Source: Macrocystis pyrifera
Lineage: Eukaryota > Sar > Phaeophyceae > Laminariales > Laminariaceae
Length of the DNA stretch: 64,000 bases
Assembly (NCBI GenBank): GCA_031763025.1
Contig: JASSKH010000006.1
Location: 15,713,479-15,777,478, forward strand
Direction of reading: 5' to 3'
A model generated the notes under the pieces. That model was not told where the DNA came from. It was given only the letters and a program-made list of their open reading frames with translations, and did not search any database. Of this stretch, positions 26,101 to 36,934 are shown one piece after another (position 1 is the stretch's first letter; each line of letters begins with the position of its first letter). The translations under genes were made by a program, and so were the position numbers.

Positions 26101-29100
26101 TGGACGGACAAACGGTCGATTCGTTTGGTATAAAAAACAATCGACTCAGGGTTTCGGTTTCGTTGACACTCGGTATTTTTTTTTGCTTTTACCGTGCGGG
26201 CGCTGACAGGGCAAGCAAGCGTCGGTTGAGTCCCATGCACCGCTGGTCTTTTGTCCGACCATACCCACGTTGAACTCGGGGTCGAGATACAGCGATGTAC
26301 GCCCGCTAACGTATGTACAACTGCTAAACTAGGCTGGTTTTGCTGCCATAAACCTCGGCGAAGATTTTCGTTTCGTTGATGCTCGGGAATAGTGCTTTAC
26401 CGAGCGGGAGGCGAAAGAAAAATAAGGCCTTGACCCTGTCGGGTACACTTTTAGCGTTTTTTCTAATCATACCCTCCAAGAAAACGCGGGCTGGGGTACC
26501 AACTGGAGGGTGAGGAGAGCAATTGGTTTTGTCGCCCAAAACACGACGAGGGGCGTCGTTTTGCTTCAAGCTCGGCAAGAACGTTCCACCGGGCCAGTGG
26601 CGAAAGAAAAAAAGGAAGCGCTGACCGCTTCGCGTGCACCTCTGACGTTCTTTTTACCATGTCCGCCTGTAAAACGTGGGCTGGAGTGTTTCGGGGAGGT
26701 ACCACCAGAGAGCCACATAATTGGCTTGGTTTTGTCGCCCGAAACACGACTGAGAGTCTCATTTTGATCCACGCTCGGCATGGACGTTCCACCAACCTGG
26801 TAGCGAAAGAAATAGCAAGCGCTGGCCGCTTCGCGTACACTTCTGGTGTTTGCCTGACCATGTGTGCCGCCTTGAAACCGCGGGCTGGGGTGTTTCGGGG
26901 AGGTACCACTGGAGAGTCGCATAGTTGGCTTGGTTCTGTCTCCTGAAGACGACGAAGGATCTCGTTTGGGTTAACGCTCGGCATGAACGTTCCATCGTGC
27001 CGGTGGGGAAAGAAAAACCAAGCGCTGACCGTTTCGCGTGTACGTTTGGCGTTTCTCTGACCATGTTCGTCTATAAAACGTATGCTGGGTCCAGGTGGTC
27101 TCGGTTTTTTACGGCAAAGTCGTTTCTTGCCGCGCGGGCGGTTCCGCCAGGATGGTCGACAAGCTCATAAGATGACAACGAGGGGGGGTGCAAGAATATA
27201 CACTTATATAGCACTCCCGCCGTGGCGAAACAAACGAAGTCTGTCGACCCTCTGCAGGTCTGAGTCGGGCCCGTGGCACCTGTACTCTGAAAAGGAAATG
27301 AAAAAAAGGAGTTAGCTTGAGTTTGTCGCCTTAAGCATGATGAAGAGTCTCGTTTTCGTCGCCACTCGGGAATAACGTTTAAGGGTGCAGAAAGTGAAGT
27401 ACAGCGTAACCGTGGGGCGTTTCGTGTGAATCTCTAACTTTCTTCCCGACCATATCCGCATATAAAGAGTGGTCTGAGGCGTTACTGATAGCTGCCACTG
27501 GTAGTCGCAAATAAGCTTGGTTTTGTCACCCAAAACTCGCCGACGTGTCTCGTCGACATTGACTCCCAAATCATGTATTGCGGTGTCGGAGGGGAAAGAA
27601 AAATCAAGCGTTGGTTGTTTCGCGTGCACCATTGGCTTTTTTCCCGACCATGTCCTCCTGTCAAACGCGGTCTGGGATGCTAAGGGGTGTTTCCACTGAA
27701 GGGCTGCATGACTAGCTTAGTTTCGTCGCCCAAACCACGACGAAGAGTCTTGTTTTCGTTGACACTAGAGAATAACGTTTTACCGTGCCGGTGGTGAAAA
27801 CAAATACAAGCCTTGGTCGTGTCATATGAACCTCTGACTTCCTTTTCGACCGTATCGGCATTAAAAATGTGGGCTGGGGCGTCACGGGAGATAGCATTGG
27901 AGGAGAGCACATTTAGCTTGGCTTTGTCGCTCAAAACCCGACGAAGGATCCTGTTTTGGTTGACACTCGGGAATGACGTTTTACCGTGCCAGGGGTGAAA
28001 GGAAAAACAAGCGTAGGCCGTTTCTCGTACACTTCTGGCCTTTTTCCCGACCTCGCTCCCCTATAAAACGTGGGCTAGGGTGTTAGGATGAGTTACAACT
28101 GAAGATCCGCAGAATCAGCTTGGTTTCATCGCCCAATCATCGACAAAGGGTCTCGTTTTCGTTGACACTCGAAATATGCATTTAACGGTGCGGAAAAATG
28201 CAATAAAAGCAGTCGTTCGGCGTGTTGTGTGAACCTCTGACATTATTTTCCGGCCATATCCGCATATAAAACGTGGGCTAGGGCGTTACGGGGAGCTAAC
28301 GCTGGAGGGGCGCAGAATCAGCTTGGTTTTGTCGCCCAAAACTCGGCGAAGGATGCCGTTTTCGTTGACACTCGGGTGAACGTTTTATCGTGCGAAAGCT
28401 CAAAGGAAAAGCAATCGTGGGGCAGGGCGCGTGCACCTCTGCGTTTTTTCCCGAGCATGCCCTCCTACAAAACGTGGGCTGGGGGGACAATGAGTTACCG
28501 CCGAAGGGTCGCATGATTAGCTTGATTTGGTCGCCCAAAACACGACAAAGGGCATCGTTTGCGTTTACACCCTACACTAACGTCTTACCGTGCCACTTTA
28601 AAATAAAAGCAGTCGTACGTCGTGCCGCGTGAACTTAAGGCTTTGTTTCCCGACCGCATCCTTCCATAAAACGTGGGCTGGGGTGTTAAGGTGAGTTGCC
28701 ACAGAAGGCCCCATGATCAGCTTGGTTTTGTCCGTCAAAAATCGACGAGAAGGGTGTCGTTGTTCTTAACTGTCGGCAATCTCGTACCAACGTGCCGGCG
28801 GTGAAGGGGAAAAAAAGCGTTGGCCGTTTCGCGTGCATCACTGGCTTTTTTCCCGGCTATATCCTCGAAAATACGTGGGCTGGGGCGTTGCTGGGACCGC
28901 TGGCAGACCGCATAATTTGCTTGGTTTTGCCGCCAACACCTTGACGAAGGGCCTCCTTTTCGTTGACCCTCCGCAACGATGTACTACCGTGTAGAAGGTG
29001 AAAGGAAAAGCAATCGTTGACTCTTTCGCGTGAACCTCTGACTTTAATTCCGACCAGATCTTCCCACAACACGTGGGCTGGGGAGATACGGGTAGTTACC

Positions 29101-29925
29101 ACTGGAACCTCTCGCGTGTTTAGCTTGTTCTCGTCGCCCAAAACACGGCGAAGGGCTTTATTTTGGTTTACTCTCGGCAAGAAGGTTTTACCGTGCCGGC
29201 GGTGAAAGGAAAAACACATAGTTGGCCGTGTCGCGTGCACCTCTGGCATTTGTCCCTACCGTTCCCCTATAAAGCCGGTTGGCCGGGGAGTTACGTGTAT
29301 ACACCGCTGAAACTCTGCATATTTAGCCTGGTTTTGTCGCCCAAAACACAACGAAGTGTGTTGTTTGATTCACATTCGGAATTAATGCTATACCGTGCCG
29401 ACGGTGAAATGCATGCGTTGGCTGTTTCGCGCGCACTTCTGGATTTGTTTTCGACCTTTTCCTCCTGTAAAAGCGGGCTGGGGTGTTAATGAGTCACCAC
29501 TGCAGGGCCGTGCTTAGCTTGGTTCTGTCACCAAAAACACGACGAAGGTCTCGTTTTCGTTGACAGTCTGGGATAACATGTTACCGTGCCGGCGGTGAAC
29601 GGAAAATCAATCGTTGGCCGTTGTCGCGTGCACCTCTGATGTTTTCCCGACCATATCCCTCTATGACACATGGACTGGGGCGTTACGGAGAGATACTACT
29701 ACTTTCGAGGGCCGCACAACAAGCTTGGTTTTGTCGCCCAAAAACGATGAAGGGTGTTGTTTCAGTTTACACTCGGCAAGAACGTTTGACCATACCAGGG
29801 GTGATCGAAAAGCAAGCGTTGGCCGTGTGTCCTGCGCCTCTGGCTTAGTTCCGATCACATCCATCTAAGAAACGTGTGCTACGCGGCGGTACAACTAGAG
29901 GGCCGCCCAATCGGTTAGTTTTGTT
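26100..29925 (+). repeat. Old, diverged block of the ~200-bp satellite
   Basis: About 19 monomers in the same orientation as the left array. They are recognised by GCTTGGTTTTGTCGCCCAAAAC every ~200 bp (about 26520, 26730, 27527, 27726, 27927, 28329, 28530 and so on), with GTGAAAGGAAAA, CGCGTGCACCTCTG and ATAAAACGTGGGCTGGGG blocks. Pairwise differences are much larger than in the left array. Its own consensus differs: GACACTCGG replaces CGCTCGGCAAGAACG in many monomers. This is an older or independently evolving layer. A ~215-bp foreign segment interrupts it at about 27090-27305. Confidence 0.88.
27090..27305. other. Foreign segment interrupting the satellite
   Basis: The monomer breaks after ATAAAACGTATGCTGGG and resumes at GTTAGCTTGAGTTTGTCGCC. 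In between lie about 215 bp with no similarity to the satellite and a run of seven G near 27182. No terminal repeats are obvious. Confidence 0.5.
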
Positions 29926-30360
29926 GCCAAAACCTCGACGACGCCCAGCCGCCTGCTCAAGCCGTTCACCGGCCGCGGCGCGTCTAGCCTCGCTTCGCTG
30001 CACTTTCCTTTCTCGCCCGGGCAGGCGCTTCCTCTCCATCCAGGGGTGGGAGTTCGTGTGCGTGGTTTGTTTTCGACATTTTGTCTTGTGAACTTGAGAG
30101 AGGAAAATTATGACGATTACAGCAATGGCCACTGCGTCATTGGGGGACGATACAAATGGCGTTCCGAGATTCGATGCAAGAAGCCGTACGGCACGGGCGC
30201 AGGGTTAGCTTTGCGTTAAGGCTGCTCGTAGACGGTTGATAACACCGAAGGTGTCGTGGTTTTAGTCGCTATCTCGGGGTCTCAGAGGGGTTTTTAAACG
30301 GAGCCCTGAGAACTACAGTACTCACAGTACAACAATTACTACAGTAGTACACACGAAACA
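29926..30360. repeat. Segment related to a distant intron segment
   Basis: No gene is recognised. At about 30180-30300 the string CGTACGGCACGGGC, then GTCGTAGACGGTTG-like and ATCTCGGGGT blocks resemble 56945-57065 inside an intron of the transporter gene, in the same order and strand. I take it as a low-copy dispersed repeat. The rest is GC-rich and unclassified. Confidence 0.4.
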
Positions 30361-30362
30361 GA

Positions 30363-30761
30363 CTACCAGTAGGAGCATCTGTTGTCGCATCCAGCCGAGT
30401 TCTCATTCAGCCCGCCCTCGCTCGGCAGTAGCTGATCGCTCCTTGCGGCACCTGCGGCACCTAGTGGTGCTTGCCGTTGCTGTTGCTGCCTGAGATTATG
30501 CGTCCCAAGGGCTATGGTCTCGACATGAAGCAAGAGCACCAGGCATACTAAACACAGGAAGGAGACCAGAAACGTACCGTAGTTCGGGCGGTTCCAATTG
30601 ACGCGCAGCAGTCGTAAACGCTGTCCTGTGTGCGCGAGGGTATACCGGCGTCTGTTCTGCTGCCTGTGTTGCGCTTGTGGTTCGCTGGGTCCGTTGTGCT
30701 GATAGTCGGTGGACTCTGATGACTGGCTTACGGTGGGTACTGTACTTTTTTTGTCTATCAT
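30363..30761 (-). CDS. Hypothetical single-pass membrane protein or exon
   Basis: Open frame on the minus strand. The upstream-most ATG gives 180 codons (from 30905). I prefer the internal ATG (MIDKKS..., about 132 codons) because the sequence before it is poor in features. The product starts with a polar, serine- and glutamine-rich segment, followed by a basic stretch. One strong membrane segment follows (VSFLCLVCLVLLLHV), then a polar, glutamine-rich tail. This layout resembles type II membrane proteins such as Golgi glycosyltransferase stems, but no catalytic domain is present. A possible splice donor (CTG|GTAGT) lies just before the stop, so it could be a first exon. No homologue is recognised, and a chance frame is possible. 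Confidence 0.35.
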   Translation of the reverse strand: MIDKKSTVPTVSQSSESTDYQHNGPSEPQAQHRQQNRRRYTLAHTGQRLRLLRVNWNRPNYGTFLVSFLCLVCLVLLLHVETIALGTHNLRQQQQRQAPLGAAGAARSDQLLPSEGGLNENSAGCDNRCSYW

Positions 30762-30942
30762 TGCGGTCGTACGTAGTTTCACCTGACAGCGATTTCGAAA
30801 GCGGTCCCTATAAAAAACACCGTCGAAATTGTAAAGTCGCCTTTGCTCTGGGTTCAAGTGCGTCCACCGGTGTAATGTGGCAACCTTGACTCTGATGATG
30901 TACACCAGTCTTAATCACTATGCGCCCAAACGTTTGCTGTTG

Positions 30943-31075
30943 CGACCTAGAGTCTTAGTGTCAATCTCCGCAACCAAGCACCAGTTCAGGGTTTTAGCGT
31001 TACGGCCTAGAGTCTTATCAAGCACAGTAACCAAGCACCAGGTCCTGGGTTCGGGTTCGGGTTAGGGTTAGCGTT
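30943..31075 (+). repeat. 60-bp duplication leading into a telomere-like string
   Basis: CGACCTAGAGTCTTA and CGGCCTAGAGTCTTA lie 60 bp apart, each followed by AACCAAGCACCAG. The second copy runs into GGGTTCGGGTTCGGGTTAGGG and GTTAGCGTTAG, the same decayed telomere motif as in the 25020-25590 repeat. Confidence 0.7.
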
Positions 31076-31411
31076 AGAAAAATGGTCGGATCTGGAATTC
31101 TAACGGTCCAAGGTGGCTTTTCCAATGCTACCTGATATAACTGGCTAGCACTGGACCCCAGGGCAAGCGTGGGCGCGAAATTGGCTGTGGGTATGAGGAA
31201 TCAAAGCTTAGGCGGTAGGTTTTCCATGATTCGGAGCAATGACGAAGCTGACGATGACGGCGGCCGTCTATCGGTCGGATTCAATGTGGGCGATGAAGAA
31301 CGATGGCACGGCGGGAGCCGTCCAAGACTTGGGGTTGTTTGATCGAACGCCTTGCTGCAAGCCGACAGCGGAGAGCTAGTGGAGATCGCACGCATCTTCG
31401 GGACCATTAAC
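31076..31411. other. Unclassified stretch before the second telomere tract
   Basis: Apparently unique sequence. No protein or repeat is recognised. Confidence 0.4.
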
Positions 31412-31471
31412 TTAGGGTTAGGGTTAGGGTTAGGGTTAGGGTTAGGGTTAGGGTTAGGGTTAGGGTTAGGG

Positions 31472-31502
<31 letters not shown>
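31412..31502 (+). repeat. Second interstitial telomere tract (TTAGGG)n, about 15 units
   Basis: About 91 bp of TTAGGG in the same orientation as 15343-15526, with one TTTAGGG near its right end. It ends at the identical junction GGGCTCTAAGCC. Confidence 0.95.
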
Positions 31503-31916
31503 CTCTAAGCCTATTTGCAAATAGAACTGAAGGTCGAATATTTAAGACTACGGTCTATTTGAATAGGCTTATGGGCACTTTAAATAGGTGTTCGCCCCAA
31601 AATATACGTTTTCGAGGGCATTTCACACTAAAATCAAGTAATTTCAGAAATCAATACTAAAACCAAGTACAAAATCGTTGACCATACTAAAATCAAGTCA
31701 TTTGCGGCCCACAATACTAAAATCAAGTTATTTCAACATGACCATACTAGAATCAAGTCATTTCGACATGACCATACTATAATCAAGTCATTTCAACATG
31801 ACCATACTAAAATCAAATCATTTCACCATGACAATACTAAAATCAAGTAATTTCAACATGACTATACTAAAATCAAGTCATATCAAAATGACCTTACTAA
31901 AATCAAGTAATTTCAA
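31503..31916 (+). repeat. Second junction module and start of a 30-bp array
   Basis: 31503-31625 repeats the module at 15527-15650. It is followed by 30-bp units (CAAGTCATTTCAACATGACC then ATACTAAAAT) until the sequence stops at the gap. The true length of this array is unknown. Confidence 0.92.
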
Positions 31917-32016
31917 NNNNNNNNNNNNNNNNNNNNNNNNNNNNNNNNNNNNNNNNNNNNNNNNNNNNNNNNNNNNNNNNNNNNNNNNNNNNNNNNNNNN
32001 NNNNNNNNNNNNNNNN
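31917..32016. other. Assembly gap, 100 N
   Basis: Exactly 100 N, a common placeholder for unknown length. It lies inside a tandem array, so the real distance between the satellite and the copia fragment to its right is unknown. The two flanks may not be neighbours at all. Confidence 0.99.
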
Positions 32017-33517
32017 AACTCATCATGGCCGTTCATGTAGGATCAGATGAGACATGCAGAGATTTCCATGCCGCGCTAGCTATGAAATTTCCCACGAATA
32101 ACCTCGGCGAACTGACTTGGTACACTTGTTGTGGTTTCAAACGCGACTGGGAACTGGGGACATTAGAGATTAAGCAGAAGGCGTTCGTTGAGAGCATACT
32201 GCATCGTTTTGGTGTTAACCTATCCTCTGACATCCCCGCGACTCCCGATGTGGAACTAGGCCCAAGAGAGGAGGGCGAACTTTGAGAAGACTGGCCGTAC
32301 AGGGAGGCTGTGAGCAGCTTGATATGGCTGTCGACCATGACGAAGCCGGGCATCTCGAACGCTGTGCGTGTTGTAGCGCTCCACTTTCACAACCCAACGG
32401 AGAGGCACTGGAAGGCAGTTTTGAAGATTATGGCTCACCTCCACGGGACCAGGCTTATGGGATTGACTTTTGTGCGGGGCTCGGGATTGGATTTGACTGC
32501 GTATAGTGATGCTGATTATGCGGATAAGTCGAACGATGGGCGCTCGGTGTCGGGGACGGTAATTACCCTAGGGGGTGCGGCCGCCAGTTGGGCAAGTAGC
32601 ACGCAGAGGTATCTTACGTTGTCGACAGCAGAAGAAGAGTATGTCGCCCTGGGTGAAGGTGTGAAGGAAGCTTTGTTTACGGGCGCGGTATTGTCCAGAC
32701 CTAAGCGGATCATGTGTCCGAGTTTCCGAGGATAACCAGGGGCCATAGCGTTGGCTGAGAACCCTCGTAGTTCTGCTCGGAGTCAGCATATCGAAACGCG
32801 TTTTCATTTTGTCAGAGAGCTACTTCGTGCTAAGAAGATCGACTTTCAGTTCGTAGCTTCGGAAGAGCAGCACGCGGACATCTTGACAAAATCCCTTGCT
32901 GCGACCCTTTTTAAGTATCACCATAGGTTCTTGTTGAATCTGTCTTCGGAGGGTGAATAAGGGGGGTATAAGCATTATTCGATGGGTACCATGTTAATGC
33001 GAGGAATAATTTGTCAGGTCGTCAACCCTTCGCTACTTTGAGGGGTACGGGGGAGTAGGGCACCGCTTGGCATTTTCTTTTTGGCCTATGGTCATCGTTT
33101 GGAATGCGGCCGTTGGTTCAATTGCAATGGTTTGGAGTATATGTGTTATTCAGGGGGTTTTGACCCGGTGGCCGGGTTTCCTCCTGTGGGATTGTCTTTG
33201 GCTGTTCTTAGGTTCTAGCAAGTCATGAATGTCTGTTCGGTCTCGTCACTGCTGTGAAGAGCTAGGAAGGGTGTTCGTTTGGATCGTTCCAACAGCGACG
33301 GTTACAAGTTGTAAAGGGTTGTGTATATCTTCGCAGGAGTTATTATGAATTATGCCGTGTGTTCATGAGGAGAGTTTGAGCACTCTGTTCTCTGCTCCGA
33401 GCAACGAGCTAGGCTCCACTCGCTCTCCCCTTCTCTGTCCTCTAATACAACGACAATAAAGAATCTAATCAGATCACGTGGTGGTCTGGGCATCCGGGCT
33501 TGGACTCTACGAACATT
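32017..33517 (+). mobile_element. Ty1/copia LTR retrotransposon, 3' part (fossil)
   Basis: 3' portion of a Ty1/copia-type element. In order: the end of the reverse transcriptase (about 32040-32270, with NLGELTWY and a KRDWELGTLEIKQKAF-type stretch), the connection and RNase H region (about 32310-32735, with YSDADYADKSNDGRS, GAAASWASSTQ and LSTAEEEYVAL), and the copia C-terminal block (about 32750-32950, with SQHIETRFHFVRE and HADILTKSL). A purine-rich tract at about 32957-32966 precedes a likely 3' LTR that contains AATAAA near 33457 and ends about 33517. The element is broken, with a small number of breaks in the visible part, and its 5' part is missing at the gap. The protein is still easily recognised, so it is of moderate age. 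Confidence 0.9.
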
Positions 33518-33526
33518 TTTCATTGT

Positions 33527-34150
33527 TTACCGCGACGTTTAGTTTATGTATCGTTAGTGAGGGATGGGCCAAAGGCCGACGCGTTGGTGCCGACTACAAG
33601 GCCCGCACCGGCATATAGTCCCTCACCATTGATCGACTTAGAGTGCACCGGCACAGCGTTGTCGGTATGTACTGCAATACAGTGTGTCTCAGGACGTGTA
33701 TGATATATATAATGCCGTGCATCGTCACATAGTCCCTCACCATCGACCGCCTTCTAGTGCGCCGGTAAATCGGTGTTCGTACGTACATCGTTTATTGCGC
33801 ACCGCGATATTTAGTATATGTATCGTTAGTGAGGGACGAGTCACAGGCCGACCCTTTGGCGACGGCAAAGAGACCTGCACCGGCACACATTCTCTCACCA
33901 TCGACTGCCTTTTAGTGCACCGGCACAACGTTGTTGGCAAGTACGGCAGTACATTGTGTCTCGCATCGTGTATGATATATATCGCTATATATTTATCACG
34001 ACGCGTATGATAAGTATCGTTAGTGAAGAGCAGGGCCAAGGGTCGACGCATCGGTGCTGGCCCCAAGCTGTGCACCGGCACATAGTCCTTCACATTCGAC
34101 CGCCTTCTAGTGCGCCGGCACAGCGGTGTTGGAACATACAGAGTATACTG
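33527..34150 (+). repeat. ~195-270-bp tandem repeat with internal inverted motif
   Basis: TATCGTTAGTGA(G/A)G(G/A) occurs at about 33549, 33817 and 34012. Each unit also has GCACCGGCACATAGTCCCTC, ACCATCGACCGCCTTCTAGT and GTGTATGATATATAT. A partial extra copy lies at about 33716-33786. AGTGAGGGA and TCCCTCAC within a unit can pair. It lies directly after the copia fragment. Confidence 0.82.
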
Positions 34151-34540
34151 AGTAGAAACTGCGTGGCCTGTCGGGGTTGACCAACCGAGGGGTCAGCCAG
34201 ATTAGCTTGAGAGGAGTGGAGAACGGGGTGTATTTTCTGGCGGTGAGTTGGGTGGCGGATTTGATCCGCCTCTCTCGCGTCATTTGGCTTTTGATTACAC
34301 TGCTGTACCATCGTTTTAATGAGCTGAAACCAAGCGAGAGGCGCTCGGTATTGCATCAGCTAGTAGTTGGTTTCTTGTCTGCCTTCGTGTCGGCTCAACC
34401 GCAGTACTTTGCCCTAAGAGGGTTGAATACTAAAAGCACGGTGCTTGTCGCTAGGGGGGTTTAGCCGTGAAAGTGTGCACTTGCATGCACAGGCGTGGAA
34501 CTTCCTATGGATGGCTCCCAAGAGCAAGAGTGATAAGAGT
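34151..34540. other. Unclassified stretch upstream of copia remnant 2
   Basis: One open frame of 95 codons on + (34177-34464) without a recognisable domain. By position it might be leader or LTR sequence of the copia remnant that follows, but I see no terminal dinucleotides or direct repeat to prove this. Confidence 0.3.
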
Positions 34541-36900
34541 CTATGTACCTCGCCGAGGCAAGCGTGGAACGCTGTCCCTACGTGGTATGGCCCAAAATTG
34601 ACGGGAGCCAAATCCGACCTCCCTCGACGCCTTAATAGTTTGAAAGTAGCGCCAGGGAGTAATCCGCTCGACGAGATGGGTGGAATAGAAGATCCGGCCG
34701 CGGAGATGCATACAGCAAGACCTCTCACTGGACGACCACAAGCTTTTCACAATGTTCATTGACGCTCGGCCTGCCGATTACGAGGTGGAGGCACGAATCC
34801 TGGAATCTCGTGACAGCATCGACCGCGATGATATCATCTACGCTGTTCGAGAACGGCATCACTGACTGCCTGGAAACAAGAAGATGGGGTCCAACGCTTG
34901 GCCACGCACGCCATCCTATATACGTCGGCGGTGGTGGCGGTGGGTGTGGTCGCGGGAAAGGTGGAGACAGTGGCAGAAAAAACGGCGAACGTCGGGAAAG
35001 CATAGACGAGGCTGTAGGGACACCAACGAGGGCAGTGGTGCCTCGGCCCCGGCTGCGAGTGACAATGGCAGCAGCGCCAAAGCCACCACAGAAATGTGGG
35101 CAATTTAATGGGTGTGGCAATATACCCCATTGGAGGAGAGACTCCACGGCCAATATATGAAGTCAATGCTAATCAGGCTCCACTCTGCCGATGCCTGTGT
35201 CACGTCCACGGAATATTGATACAGTTGATGCAACGGACGGGGGCACACCGATGATGTCTGCCACTCATCTACAGAAGAAGCAGATATGGTGGTGGCGAGC
35301 GATGTTGAGGTATTGGACGCCCACGAAGAAGAAGGTACGGTCCAGGATTCAGATTGTTTCGCCGAAGAGGCAGGCGAGTGCAGTGATGTTTGAGGGGGAG
35401 GCAAGTCGGCTTAGCAGGTAGGAAACAAGGCCTGAGTATGCGATTGTGGTGGAGTTACTCACATGACGCGCTCAGCACACTGCAAGCTCAATTATCGAGC
35501 ATGCAACCTTAAACTGCGAATTGCTGATGGATCCACTCGATCGATCGAAGGTAACGGTGACATAGGTCCGGAAACGGTCTCGTGCAAGGGCTGATAACGA
35601 ATGTTGCGCACGTGCCTGATCTCCGCTACCACTTATTTTCGCTGCCCACTCTCGTCAAAACGGTCACACTTTCGAAGGGTGCCCCACCGGGGTTGTTTTC
35701 AGCCTTACGTCAGAGCGTTCGATCTTGAATCAGTTAAGTGGGACCCTCTACAGCTTTTACGGCTACCGGGTCGACCGAAGTAGCAAGGAGAAGCTTGTGC
35801 AGCACTCGTCCCGGTGCAACTGCCGAGCAAGTCTGCGATTAACGTCAACAACTCCCATTGCGTTGTTGTGCACTCCGACGACGTCGTACTCGGCGAGACC
35901 GCGAAACAGCAAGAAATAGTCCTCGAAGGAGAGCAGCTGGAGTGCAGGGGATACTTCATAGCGATGGATCGTCGAACGAGCATTAAGCAATCCACGCACA
36001 CACGAGCAGATAAGACCTCGGGAGGATAGTTGAGGATTTGTGTGGACCTAAGACGGTAGAGTCGCTTGAGAGAAAACGGTATACTCTCATCAGGCGCGAC
36101 GGTGTTTCGCGGTATACGTGGGTATACTTTCATGCTCCACAAGAGCAGTACCTGGCGGATTCTCGTGCAGAAAGTGTTTCGTCTAAGGTAGTAATCGGCT
36201 GATCTGAGGGGGGTCGTGAACTCCGCGGGCGGAATACGCGTTTTACGCTAGAGGTAGCACATTTCCGCTAAAATGTGTTCTGAATGACGGGGCTCCTTTT
36301 TAGCCCAGAATCGTCGGAATGCCAATCTTGTTTCGAAAAATGACTTTTTCATACTTGGGCTATGAGATTATTCGTCTGGATGCAATACTGGTTTTGTGGG
36401 AGACATTTTTCCGGTGAGGTATGGAGCTCCTCAATTGAAGAGGCTAAAATAAATGAAGGTGAACTTCTATCACAGAACGCCTCGGAAGTAGTTCACGGGG
36501 GGTCAAGCAGGAATTTACGACGGCCGACAGTCTCCAGTTCAATGGAGTAGAAAAACGCGCACTAGGTTTGATTGCGATCGCCGCGTTGGCGGGTACCATC
36601 CAGGCTCTAGAGATTTTTCCCGGCGCGCAACTCCCGTCCACTGCGTCGTTGTGGGTGGATGCACCCCACTGGCCGTGTGACGTGTTGAGCCGCACAGCAG
36701 TAACGACAGCGAACTCGAAGAGCAAGTCGCCGCATGAGATGTGGGATGTTAGTTCCCCCCAGTACTGCTACCTTTTTCCTGAAGCCTGGCCACTGCAACG
36801 TGAAGAAGGCCAAAACAAGCACAGGCGAAAGCAAAGGAGTGGTTTTAGTTTGACGGTGAACCTAGCTAACCCTGAGACTCGGTCCGAGACTCAGCACAGG
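34540..36900 (+). mobile_element. Ty1/copia LTR retrotransposon remnant 2 (fossil: gag and integrase)
   Basis: Second copia-type fossil on the plus strand. A Gag-like region lies at about 34540-35130: TWYGPKLTGAKSDLPRRL, then the RDSIDRDDIIYAVRERHH-type segment, a glycine- and arginine-rich linker and a worn zinc knuckle near 35090-35150. An integrase-core-like region lies at about 36480-36870, with ALAGTIQALEIFPGAQLP and KSPHEMW. The middle (35160-36480) is not assignable in detail. No LTR was identified, and RT and RNase H are absent. The element has many breaks and looks older than the fragment at 32017. Its right side stops against a LINE endonuclease fragment. Confidence 0.78.
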
Positions 36901-36934
36901 TACCGACGAGGCGACGCACTGTGCTTTTAACGCG

